The notes under the pieces were generated by a model. It was given only the letters and a program-made list of their open reading frames with translations. It was not told where the DNA came from and ran no database searches. DNA of 20,293 nucleotides from the NCBI GenBank assembly GCA_964500895.1, contig CAZCQP010000046.1, positions 1 to 20,293 on the forward strand, in the 5' to 3' direction. How positions within the stretch are numbered: position 1 is the first letter of the stretch; every line of letters begins with the position of its first letter. Origin of the DNA: CAZCQP01 sp964500895 (GTDB lineage: Bacteria; Bacillota; Clostridia; Lachnospirales; JAISER01). A program made the position numbers and the translations under genes. This document shows positions 1 to 7,274 of the stretch, piece after piece.

Positions 1-14
1 TAAACTATTCAATA

Positions 15-43
15 ATTAATTAATAAACATGCAACTAATTGCA
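15..43 (+). promoter_or_regulatory. Candidate MarR autoregulatory operator region
   Basis: Two small palindromes lie just upstream of the MarR gene: ATTAATTAAT at 15-24 and TGCAA-CTAA-TTGCA at 30-43. The second abuts the Shine-Dalgarno AAGGAGG (43-49). MarR proteins usually bind short palindromes over their own promoter, so this is a plausible operator. The arms are only five bases, the window starts too close to define a promoter, and binding is inferred. Confidence 0.35.
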
Positions 44-57
44 AGGAGGGGAATAAC

Positions 58-534
58 ATGCAAAAGGAACTGGCGCAAAGGCTGTTGCGTACCATGTTCA
101 AATTTAGAAAAGTGGAACTGCGCTTGCCCCCTAGTTCAGACCTGAACTTGGGTGAGCTTACGGTTTTAAAACAATTTGCCCAAACGGCAGATGGCCTTGA
201 AAACCATGGTTTTATAGCGGAAATGCAAAGCCATTTAAACATTACAAAGCCCGCCATTTCTCAAATTGTTAGCGGGCTGGAGAAAAAGGGCTACATCCAC
301 CGGGAAATAGACCAGACAGACCGGCGGCGTTTTGTGATCACCGTCACCCCCAAAGGCCATACAGCCATGGAATGTATGAAAGCCTATGCAGACCACTTCA
401 CGTCGGAAATTATTACCCGTTTTGGGGAAGCCAACACAGAGCAGCTATTAGCGCTATTCGATGGCTTCTGTGCCGTGGTGGAAGACGTGAAGCGGGAAGC
501 ACCATGGGGAAAAGGAGAGGACCACCATGCTTAA
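58..534 (+). CDS. MarR family transcriptional regulator
   Basis: A 158-residue winged-helix regulator of MarR size. The recognition region, about residues 60-105, reads 'MQSHLNITKPAISQIVSGLEK' in part, followed by KGYIHRE and the basic wing with DQTDRRR, as in MarR/MgrA-type proteins. The start is supported by AAGGAGG eight bases upstream. The stop codon overlaps the start of the downstream ABC exporter gene by eight bases, so the two are translationally coupled. This arrangement is typical of a local repressor of a multidrug ABC exporter whose ligand is often a transported drug. The ligand here cannot be read from sequence. Family call is strong; the role as repressor of this operon is inferred from context. 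Confidence 0.9.
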   Translation: MQKELAQRLLRTMFKFRKVELRLPPSSDLNLGELTVLKQFAQTADGLENHGFIAEMQSHLNITKPAISQIVSGLEKKGYIHREIDQTDRRRFVITVTPKGHTAMECMKAYADHFTSEIITRFGEANTEQLLALFDGFCAVVEDVKREAPWGKGEDHHA

Positions 535-2755
535 ACTTGCAAAATATTTAAGGCCTTTTTTGTTTGGCCTTGTTTTGGCCATTGGGCTGCTTTTTGCCCA
601 GGCCATGTTCGACCTGAACCTGCCCAACCTGATGTCGGAAATGGTAAACGTGGGCATTCAACAAGGGGGCATTGCCCACACAGCGCCGGAGGCCATTAGC
701 CAAGAGGCCATGGGGCTTATTCAAACGTTAATGACCCCACAGGAAAGGGAAACGGTATCTGGCGCATACACCTTGGTTTCTGTATCGGATGCAAATGGGC
801 AAGGCAACGCTTATCGTCAACATTACCCCAACGCCACCGGCGATATTTATGTGAAAAACGCTGTGGATGGGGACACCAGTGTGCGGTTATTTGAAACTTT
901 TGCCAGAGCATCCTCTGTGCTGGTAACGGTGTGGCAGGAGGGCATTGGGGCGGCACAGTCTCAAGCCCCAGCCACCCCAGACAACCAAACCGCCATTAAC
1001 CTTGCCCAAATCTACGCCCTGCAACCGGCATTTGCACAACTGCCAGAGCAAACGTTAACAGAAGCCCGGGCAAAAGCTGGGGAAAACTCCATGCTGCTAT
1101 CCCAAACGGGCAACCAGTTTACCAAAGCCTTTTATGCGGAACTGGGCGCAGACATTCCCGCCATGCAACGGACTTATATAATGAAGATGGGTTTATTGAT
1201 GTTGTTGGTGGCTTTGGGTAGCGGTGTGGCCACCATTTTGGTCAGCTACATTTCCACCAAAATTGCCACCGGTGTGGCCCGGAACCTGCGCAAAGATGTA
1301 TTCGACAAGGTGGTCAGCTTTTCAAACAAAGAATTTGACCAATTTTCCACCGCCTCCCTCATCACCCGCTGCACCAACGATGTTACACAGGTGCAAATGC
1401 TTTTAACCATGGGCATCCGCATGGTGTGTTATGCCCCCATCATGGGCATTGGTGGTATTTTCATGGCCATTTCCAAATCCCCGGCCATGAGCTGGATTAT
1501 TGCTGTGGCCGTCATTGCACTGATGGGGCTGGTGCTGGGCATAATGTCTCTGGCTATGCCCAAGTTTAAGGCCGTGCAAAAGCTGGTAGATAAATTGAAC
1601 CTGGTGTCCAGAGAAAATTTAAGCGGGCTGATGGTCATTCGGGCTTTTGGCACCCAGGCCCATGAAACAAAGCGCTTCGATGCCGCCAACCAAGACCTGA
1701 CCCAAACCAACCTGGCCGTCAACCGCTTAATGGTTTTAATGATGCCCGCCATGACCTTGATTATGAACGGCGCCACCTTGCTCATTGTTTGGGTGGGGGC
1801 AGGCCACATTGCCAATGCCACCATGCAAGTGGGGGATATGATGGCGTTTATGCAATACGCCATGCAAATTATTATGGCCTTCCTCATGCTTTCCTTCATG
1901 TTCATTATGGTGCCCCGGGCGGCTGTTTCGGCGGGGCGTATTGCAGAAGTGTTGGAAACAAAACTTTCCATTAACGACCCTGAAAACGCCAAACCTTTTG
2001 AGGCCTCTAAACAAGGGATTGTGGAATTTAAAAACGTTTCTTTCCGCTACCCAGGGGCAGAACAAGACGCTTTAACAGACATTTCCTTCACCGCAAAACC
2101 CGGGGAAACCACCGCCCTTATCGGCTCTACAGGAGCTGGGAAATCCACCATCGCCAATTTGATTTTGCGGTTTTACGACGTTACCGCCGGGCAAATTTTG
2201 GTGGACGGGGTAGACGTGCGGGAGGTGACCCAAGACGCTTTGCGTTCTAAAATTGGCTTTGTTCCCCAAAAAGGCATTTTACTTACGGGTACCATAGAAT
2301 CCAACTTAAAATACGGCAAAAGAGACGCTTCCCATGCAGAAATTGAAAAAGCGGCAGACGTTGCCCAAGCCAAAGATTTCATTGAAGCCAAGCCGGAAAA
2401 ATTTGAATCTTCCATTGCACAGGGGGGAAGCAATGTATCCGGCGGCCAAAAACAGCGGCTTTCCATTGCCCGTGCCTTGGCTAAAAACCCGGAAATTCTT
2501 ATTTTTGACGATAGCTTTTCTGCACTGGACTTTAAAACAGACGCCACCCTGCGCAAGGCCCTTAAAGCCCATACCGCCCAAGCCACCCAAATTGTGGTGG
2601 CCCAACGGGTGGGCACCATCCGCCACGCCCAGCAAATTCTTGTTTTAGACGAAGGGCACATTGTTGGCCGGGGCACCCATGAAGAACTGCTTAAAAACTG
2701 CCCGGAATATTACGAAATTGCCTCGTCGCAGCTTTCAAAGGAGGAATTGGCATGA
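527..2755 (+). CDS. ABC exporter half-transporter, degenerate-site subunit (heterodimeric multidrug type)
   Basis: A 742-residue fusion of a six-helix exporter membrane domain and a nucleotide-binding domain. Walker A GSTGAGKST is near 533-541 and the signature VSGGQKQR near 637. Walker B ends in Asp-Asp (661-662), where the catalytic Glu would normally be the second residue, and the switch His is Gln693 (VAQR). These are the marks of the non-hydrolysing half of a heterodimer such as LmrC/TM287. About 185 residues between the first membrane helix (about 7-29) and the second (about 218-240) form a large predicted extracellular insert, explaining the extra length over the usual 580 or so. RBS AAAGGAGAGG precedes the ATG. 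The stop overlaps the next ABC gene as ATGA. Likely exports drugs or lipophilic compounds together with that partner; substrate unknown. Confidence 0.93.
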   Translation: MLKLAKYLRPFLFGLVLAIGLLFAQAMFDLNLPNLMSEMVNVGIQQGGIAHTAPEAISQEAMGLIQTLMTPQERETVSGAYTLVSVSDANGQGNAYRQHYPNATGDIYVKNAVDGDTSVRLFETFARASSVLVTVWQEGIGAAQSQAPATPDNQTAINLAQIYALQPAFAQLPEQTLTEARAKAGENSMLLSQTGNQFTKAFYAELGADIPAMQRTYIMKMGLLMLLVALGSGVATILVSYISTKIATGVARNLRKDVFDKVVSFSNKEFDQFSTASLITRCTNDVTQVQMLLTMGIRMVCYAPIMGIGGIFMAISKSPAMSWIIAVAVIALMGLVLGIMSLAMPKFKAVQKLVDKLNLVSRENLSGLMVIRAFGTQAHETKRFDAANQDLTQTNLAVNRLMVLMMPAMTLIMNGATLLIVWVGAGHIANATMQVGDMMAFMQYAMQIIMAFLMLSFMFIMVPRAAVSAGRIAEVLETKLSINDPENAKPFEASKQGIVEFKNVSFRYPGAEQDALTDISFTAKPGETTALIGSTGAGKSTIANLILRFYDVTAGQILVDGVDVREVTQDALRSKIGFVPQKGILLTGTIESNLKYGKRDASHAEIEKAADVAQAKDFIEAKPEKFESSIAQGGSNVSGGQKQRLSIARALAKNPEILIFDDSFSALDFKTDATLRKALKAHTAQATQIVVAQRVGTIRHAQQILVLDEGHIVGRGTHEELLKNCPEYYEIASSQLSKEELA

Positions 2756-4608
2756 GCGGCAATCGGAAAGCAACACAACACAGACGCCAGGGCCCCATGG
2801 GCGGCCCTATGGGCCCAAACATGATGCCCGGGCAAAAAGCCAAAGACTTCGGCGGCACCATGCAAAAACTGATGCGATACCTGGGCCGCTATAAAAAAAC
2901 CATCCTCATTGTTTGGGTGCTGGCCATTGCCTCTGCCGTTTTCATGATTGTAGGCCCTGCCATTCTAGGGCAAGTGACCGATGAAATATACAGCGGGTTT
3001 ATGCTGCAAATTTCCGGCGTTGGGGGCATCAACTTTGGCAAGATTGGCACCATCATCCTTTGGCTGGTGGGGCTGTACTTGGCCAGCGCATTGTTTTCCT
3101 ATTTGCAGGGGCATGTGATGTCTGGGGTAACCATGAAGGTAACCTACCAGCTTCGGGATGACATTAACAGCAAAATACACAAGCTGCCCCTCAAATATTT
3201 TGACAGCACCACCCACGGAGAAGTATTGTCTCGCATTACCAACGATGTAGACACCATCAGCAATACCTTAAACCAAAGCCTTACACAGATGATTTCATCC
3301 GTGACGGCGGTTATCGGCATCACCGTGATGATGTTCACCATCAGCTGGCAATTAACCCTGGTTGCAGTGTGTGTGCTGCCCATCACCATGGTTTTTGTGG
3401 GCTTCATTGTGAAAAAGTCTCAGAAATATTTTAAGGGGCAGCAGGAATACCTGGGCCATGTGAACGGCCATGTGGAAGAAATGTTCGGCAGCCACATTGT
3501 GGTGAAGGCTTTTTCGGGGGAAAAGGAATCCTCTGAAACTTTTGACGGCTACAACCGCAAGCTGTATGATTCTGCCTGGAAGGCCAATTTTCTCTCCGGC
3601 CTAATGATGCCCATGACGTCCTTTATTGGCAACTTGGCTTATGTGGTCATTTGTATTGTAGGGGGGGCGTTGGCCGCCAACGGTGCCATGACGGTGGGGG
3701 GCATTCAGTCTTTCATTCAATACATTCGCTCTTTTATGCAGCCCATCACCCAAATTGCCAACATTTCCAATGTGTTGCAGCAAACGGCGGCGGCGGCGGA
3801 ACGTGTGTTTGAGTTTTTGGAAGAAACAGAAGAACCTGCTGATGCACCGAATGCCCTGAATGCAGAAGGCATAAAAGGGCAAGTGGGCTTTGAGCACGTG
3901 GCTTTTGGCTACGACCCGGAAAAAATCATCATCCACGATTTTAACGGCCAAGTGCAGCCCGGCCAAAAAATTGCCATTATTGGCCCAACCGGGGCAGGGA
4001 AATCCACCATCATCAAGCTGCTTATGCGCTTTTACGACATAAACGGCGGAGCCATCACCATAGACGGCCACAACATCAACCTGTTCAAACGGGATGAGCT
4101 GCGTGCACTATTTGGCATGGTGTTGCAGGAAACTTGGCTCTTTAACGGCACCATTGCAGACAACATCCGCTATGGCAAGCTGGATGCCACAGACGAGGAG
4201 ATTGTGGCAGCGGCCCGTGCAGCACAGGTGGACCACTTCATCCGCACCATGCCCGATGGCTACCATATGGTGCTTAATGAGGAAGCGGACAACATCTCCC
4301 AGGGTCAAAAACAGCTGCTTACCATTGCCCGTGCCATTTTGGCAGACCCGGCCATTCTCATTCTGGACGAAGCCACCTCCAGCGTGGACACCCGCACAGA
4401 GGCCATGATTCAAACCGCCATGGACAATTTGATGAAAGGGCGCACCAGCTTTGTTATTGCCCACCGTCTGTCCACCATCCGTAATGCAGACTTGATTCTG
4501 GTGATGCGGGACGGGGACATTGTGGAGCAGGGCACCCACGATGAACTGCTGGCGGCCAACGGTTTTTACACCAACCTTTACAACAGCCAGTTCGACACAG
4601 CCAGTTAA
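2752..4608 (+). CDS. ABC exporter half-transporter, catalytic-site subunit (heterodimeric multidrug type)
   Basis: A 618-residue membrane-plus-ATPase exporter. A Gly/Met/Pro-rich cytosolic N-terminus (about 1-35) precedes six membrane helices. Walker A GPTGAGKST is at 411-419, Walker B ends in canonical Asp-Glu540 (ILILDEATSS) and the switch His571 (IAHRLST) is intact. The signature is deviant, ISQGQKQ (515-521), instead of LSGGQ. In a head-to-tail dimer this weak signature faces the degenerate Walker B of the upstream subunit, while the intact Glu/His here faces that subunit's VSGGQ. One competent and one degenerate ATP site result, exactly as in LmrCD/TM287-288-type exporters. Start overlaps the upstream stop by four bases. 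The gene is followed by an intrinsic terminator. Confidence 0.93.
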   Translation: MSGNRKATQHRRQGPMGGPMGPNMMPGQKAKDFGGTMQKLMRYLGRYKKTILIVWVLAIASAVFMIVGPAILGQVTDEIYSGFMLQISGVGGINFGKIGTIILWLVGLYLASALFSYLQGHVMSGVTMKVTYQLRDDINSKIHKLPLKYFDSTTHGEVLSRITNDVDTISNTLNQSLTQMISSVTAVIGITVMMFTISWQLTLVAVCVLPITMVFVGFIVKKSQKYFKGQQEYLGHVNGHVEEMFGSHIVVKAFSGEKESSETFDGYNRKLYDSAWKANFLSGLMMPMTSFIGNLAYVVICIVGGALAANGAMTVGGIQSFIQYIRSFMQPITQIANISNVLQQTAAAAERVFEFLEETEEPADAPNALNAEGIKGQVGFEHVAFGYDPEKIIIHDFNGQVQPGQKIAIIGPTGAGKSTIIKLLMRFYDINGGAITIDGHNINLFKRDELRALFGMVLQETWLFNGTIADNIRYGKLDATDEEIVAAARAAQVDHFIRTMPDGYHMVLNEEADNISQGQKQLLTIARAILADPAILILDEATSSVDTRTEAMIQTAMDNLMKGRTSFVIAHRLSTIRNADLILVMRDGDIVEQGTHDELLAANGFYTNLYNSQFDTAS

Positions 4609-4621
4609 TATATCATAGTAG

Positions 4622-4649
4622 GGGGCGATTCCATATCGCCCCTTTTTTT
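4622..4649 (+). terminator. Intrinsic terminator of the MarR-ABC-ABC operon
   Basis: A perfect eight-base-pair stem, GGGGCGAT (4622-4629) with ATCGCCCC (4635-4642), a five-base loop and seven T residues (4643-4649), 13 bases after the second ABC gene stop. Confidence 0.95.
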
Positions 4650-4712
4650 GTATAAATGACAGGCATTTGACGCACATTAACCACAATAAATCATTCAAAA
4701 AGGAGCATCCCT

Positions 4713-4952
4713 ATGAAACGTGACGCATTAATCCAAGAAGTGAAAGAAGCCTATGCCGGCATTGCCTCCAGCGAAAGCCAGCAGCATTTCCACCAAACCA
4801 CCACAGACCTTACCCCGGAAGCCTACTATGAAAAATTGTTGCAGGCCGTCATTAACGAAATATTAAAAGGCACTTTTGACAACTGCCGCTCCGGTGTTGA
4901 AATTGTAAACAAAGTGGCGGCAGATAAAAGCGTGCTGTCTGAATGGAAATAG
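4713..4952 (+). CDS. Small protein of unknown function (79 residues)
   Basis: I do not recognise this family. The ORF has a good ribosome binding site (AAGGAG, seven bases before the ATG), is soluble and acidic, and shows no signal peptide or membrane segment. It is mostly predicted alpha-helical: an N-terminal helix (about 1-17), a polar stretch rich in Gln/His/Thr (about 20-33) and a second helical part beginning LTPEAYYEKLL. A single Cys is present. It sits alone between the terminator of the exporter operon and the promoter of the ABC-F gene; a weak TTGACG at 4667 lacks a convincing -10 partner. Composition resembles its neighbours, so it is probably a real resident gene. No function is proposed. 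Confidence 0.7.
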   Translation: MKRDALIQEVKEAYAGIASSESQQHFHQTTTDLTPEAYYEKLLQAVINEILKGTFDNCRSGVEIVNKVAADKSVLSEWK

Positions 4953-4962
4953 AATCAGTGCA

Positions 4963-4991
4963 TTGACTTTGCGCCATGATTCCTTTATAAT
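4963..4991 (+). promoter_or_regulatory. Consensus SigA promoter of the ABC-F gene
   Basis: TTGACT (4963-4968), a 17-base spacer and a perfect TATAAT (4986-4991). Transcription should begin near 4998, leaving a leader of about 135 bases before the ABC-F start at 5133. Confidence 0.9.
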
Positions 4992-5021
4992 TGAATTAAT
5001 CTTAAAAATGGAGTTGGGAAG

Positions 5022-5042
5022 ATGAAAAAACTGTCTTGCTAA
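5022..5042 (+). CDS. Six-codon leader peptide ORF (MKKLSC) upstream of the ABC-F gene
   Basis: ATG at 5022 is preceded by a GGAG (5010-5013) eight bases away and ends in TAA after six codons. It lies about 25 bases downstream of the predicted transcription start. A stop four bases before a hairpin is the layout used by ribosome-stalling attenuators of erm and antibiotic-resistance ABC-F genes. Expression is inferred. The ORF is too short to test by composition. Confidence 0.55.
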   Translation: MKKLSC

Positions 5043-5046
5043 TCAT

Positions 5047-5078
5047 AACAAAAGCATTCCGCTCAGGGATTTTTTGTT
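5047..5078 (+). promoter_or_regulatory. Leader hairpin / candidate attenuator of the ABC-F gene
   Basis: ATTCC (5056-5060) pairs with GGGAT (5066-5070, one G-U) around a five-base loop and runs straight into five T residues, as in a weak intrinsic terminator. AACAAAA (5047-5053) can extend the stem by pairing with TTTTGTT (5072-5078). The alternative partner of the loop region, CGCTCAG (5060-5066), is CTGAGCG (5125-5131) just before the ABC-F start codon. The two pairings are mutually exclusive. The leader also holds an AGGAGG (5087-5092) with no start codon at a normal distance. Confidence 0.5.
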
Positions 5079-5132
5079 GTGCCAGCAGGAGGTTTTATTT
5101 TTATTCCCACTAAATTTTTAGGAGCTGAGCGC

Positions 5133-6599
5133 ATGTCTCAAATTAACATTTCTAGTTTAACTTTTGCCTACGATGGCAGTTACGATAACATTTTTGAAAA
5201 CGTATCCTTCCAACTGGACACGGACTGGAAACTGGGTTTCACCGGCCGCAACGGCCGGGGCAAAACCACCTTTTTAAACCTGCTGATGGGCAAGTATGCC
5301 TATTCCGGCTCTATAACCGCCCATGTCCATTTTGAATATTTTCCCTATGCTGTGCAAAACACCTATGTCATAACATCTGAAATGATCAAAACCATCTGCC
5401 CCCAATGCCTGGAATGGCAGGTGGAAAAAGAACTTTCCCTGCTTAAAGTGGATGCTGCTGTTTTGCAGCGTCCTTTTGCCACGCTGTCTGAAGGGGAGCG
5501 CACCAAGGTTTTGCTGTGCGCCTTGTTTCTAAAGGAAAATAGCTTTTTACTCATAGACGAGCCCACCAACCACCTAGACATGGAGGGCCGTGGGGCTTTA
5601 AGCCGGTACTTGAACACCAAAAGCGGTTTCATACTGGTTTCCCACGACAGAATCTTTCTGGATAATTGCATCGACCACGTGCTGTCCATCAACAAAACCA
5701 ACATCGACATTCAGCAGGGTAACTTCTCCTCTTGGCTGGAAAACAAAACCCGCCAAGATAACTTTGAGCTTGCGGAAAACAAACGGCTGCAAGGGGATAT
5801 GAAGCGGCTGAAAGAAGCTTCCCGCCGCACCTCCAGTTGGTCTGAGAAGGTGGAAAAATCGAAATTTGGGGAAAAGGTGCCAGACAGGGGCTTCATCGGC
5901 CATAAAGCCGCCAAAATGATGAAGCGTTCCAAGGCCATTGAGGCCCGGCAGCAATCGGCATTGGAAGAAAAGTCCAAGCTGCTAAAAAACATTGAAACCG
6001 CAGACACCCTGAAACTATCCCCTGCCCATTACCATAAAGAGCGGCTGGTGTCCCTTGAAGACGTGACGGTGACTTACGACGGCAACCCCGCCTGTCAGCA
6101 TGTTACGTTCACCATAGACCGGGGCCAGCGCATTGCCCTTTCCGGCAAAAATGGTTGTGGAAAGTCCAGCATTTTAAAGCTGCTCATGGGCACCCCAATC
6201 AGCCATAGCGGGGTTGTGCATGTAGGTTCCGGCCTTAAAATTTCCTATGTGCCCCAAGACACGGGGTTTCTGCGGGGAAATTTAAAAGACTACGCCCAGG
6301 CCAACCACCTGGACGAAAGCCTGTTTAAAGCCATTCTTAGAAAGCTGGATTTTGCACGGGTGCAGTTTGAAAAAGACATGGAAAGCTTTAGTGCCGGGCA
6401 AAAGAAAAAGGTGCTCATTGCCCAAAGCCTGTGCGAAAGCGCACACTTGTACATTTGGGATGAGCCCCTAAATTACATTGACGTGATTTCACGTATGCAA
6501 ATTGAAAGCTTAATTTTGGATTACCAGCCCACCATGCTGTTTGTGGAGCATGACCGGGCGTTTATTCAACATGTGGCCACAGACATTGTGGAACTTTAA
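5133..6599 (+). CDS. Lsa-type ABC-F ribosomal protection protein
   Basis: A 488-residue soluble protein with two ABC ATPase domains and no membrane segment, the ABC-F plan; Lsa(A) is about 498 residues. First domain: Walker A GRNGRGKTT (38-46), signature LSEGERTK, Walker B LLIDEPTNHLD (Glu143). An approximately 90-residue basic helical linker, the element that reaches the ribosomal P-site/exit tunnel in this family, follows. Second domain: GKNGCGKSS (338-346), FSAGQKKK, and WDEPLNYIDV (Glu444), the last typical of Lsa proteins. Members displace lincosamides, streptogramin A and pleuromutilins from the ribosome. ATG 5133 is chosen over the in-frame GTG at 5079 because AGGAG lies eight bases upstream and homologues begin near MSxI. 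Actual resistance phenotype is inferred. Confidence 0.9.
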   Translation: MSQINISSLTFAYDGSYDNIFENVSFQLDTDWKLGFTGRNGRGKTTFLNLLMGKYAYSGSITAHVHFEYFPYAVQNTYVITSEMIKTICPQCLEWQVEKELSLLKVDAAVLQRPFATLSEGERTKVLLCALFLKENSFLLIDEPTNHLDMEGRGALSRYLNTKSGFILVSHDRIFLDNCIDHVLSINKTNIDIQQGNFSSWLENKTRQDNFELAENKRLQGDMKRLKEASRRTSSWSEKVEKSKFGEKVPDRGFIGHKAAKMMKRSKAIEARQQSALEEKSKLLKNIETADTLKLSPAHYHKERLVSLEDVTVTYDGNPACQHVTFTIDRGQRIALSGKNGCGKSSILKLLMGTPISHSGVVHVGSGLKISYVPQDTGFLRGNLKDYAQANHLDESLFKAILRKLDFARVQFEKDMESFSAGQKKKVLIAQSLCESAHLYIWDEPLNYIDVISRMQIESLILDYQPTMLFVEHDRAFIQHVATDIVEL

Positions 6600-6630
6600 A
6601 CAAAAGGGTATTGACTCTACGGAGCGTTTG

Positions 6631-6659
6631 TTGCACCAGAAACCGTTTGTGTTTATAAT
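6631..6659 (+). promoter_or_regulatory. Promoter of the XRE-desulfoferrodoxin gene
   Basis: TTGCAC (6631-6636), 17-base spacer, perfect TATAAT (6654-6659). The start of transcription would be near 6666, which argues against the ATG at 6666 and for the one at 6681 as the translation start. Confidence 0.8.
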
Positions 6660-6680
6660 CTTCCCATGGAGGTGAGCAGC

Positions 6681-7265
6681 ATGGACTGCATCAAAGTAGG
6701 GCAACTCATTTATCACTTGCGCAAAGAAAAAGCAATGACCCAAAAGCAGCTGGCCGATGCCCTTTTCATCAGCGACCGTACCATTTCCAAATGGGAGCGT
6801 GGCCTTGGTTGCCCAGATGTATCTTTGCTTGGCGCACTCTCCACAGTATTGGGCGTTCACATTGAAAAGCTGTTGTCCGGCTATTTAGACCCCAACGAGA
6901 CAAACGGAGGCAATATGAAAAAATTAAAGTTTTATGTATGTTCCGGTTGCGGCAATACGTTAACCGCAACCGGTGAAGCGGAAATTTCATGCTGCGGGCG
7001 GAAATTGTCACCCCTGGCTGCAACCCCCGCAGAGGTGGCTCACCAGCCAGCGGTGGAAGTGATCGAGGATGATTTTTACATCACCTTCACCCATGACATG
7101 ACCAAGGAACACTACATCAGTTTTGTGGCCATTGTCACTTTTAACAAAGTGCTTTTTGTGAAGCTGTACCCGGAACAAAACCCAGAAGCCCGCTTCCCAA
7201 AAATGCGAGGGGGCACCCTGTACTTCTACTGTAACCAGCACGGGTTGCAAACCCACAAACTGTAA
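6681..7265 (+). CDS. XRE regulator fused to a desulfoferrodoxin (superoxide reductase-like) domain
   Basis: A 194-residue protein. Residues 6-66 form an XRE helix-turn-helix (MTQKQLADALFISDRTISKWERG). Residues 80-194 match desulfoferrodoxin: a centre I Cys4 motif (C87-x2-C90 and C104-C105), and a centre II set matching the superoxide reductase ligands, His121, His138, His144 (HDMTKEHYI) and C184-x2-H187 (YCNQHGL). The catalytic Lys of the usual EKHVP motif is replaced (VAHQP), so activity may be low or altered. It could be an iron-based redox sensor that controls transcription, or a regulator with scavenging activity. The start is ATG 6681 with GGAGGTG six bases upstream. An internal GGAGG and ATG (6906-6917) lie exactly at the domain boundary. 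Ends nine bases from a convergent gene. Confidence 0.88.
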   Translation: MDCIKVGQLIYHLRKEKAMTQKQLADALFISDRTISKWERGLGCPDVSLLGALSTVLGVHIEKLLSGYLDPNETNGGNMKKLKFYVCSGCGNTLTATGEAEISCCGRKLSPLAATPAEVAHQPAVEVIEDDFYITFTHDMTKEHYISFVAIVTFNKVLFVKLYPEQNPEARFPKMRGGTLYFYCNQHGLQTHKL

Positions 7266-7274
7266 TGCACTGCT

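Noticed and set aside
1429..1992. 187-residue minus-strand ORF inside the first ABC gene
   Set aside because: It is a reverse-frame shadow of a well-supported ABC exporter, with no family resemblance or ribosome site.
5079..5132. GTG start at 5079 extending the ABC-F protein by 18 residues
   Set aside because: No ribosome site before it, it lies within the leader hairpin, and the added residues do not resemble Lsa N-termini; ATG 5133 has AGGAG at the right distance.
6611..6616. TTGACT as -35 of the XRE-Dfx promoter
   Set aside because: It is 37 bases from the TATAAT; TTGCAC at 6631 gives a 17-base spacer.
6666..6680. ATG 6666 as start of the XRE-Dfx gene
   Set aside because: It falls at the predicted transcription start, while ATG 6681 has GGAGGTG six bases upstream.
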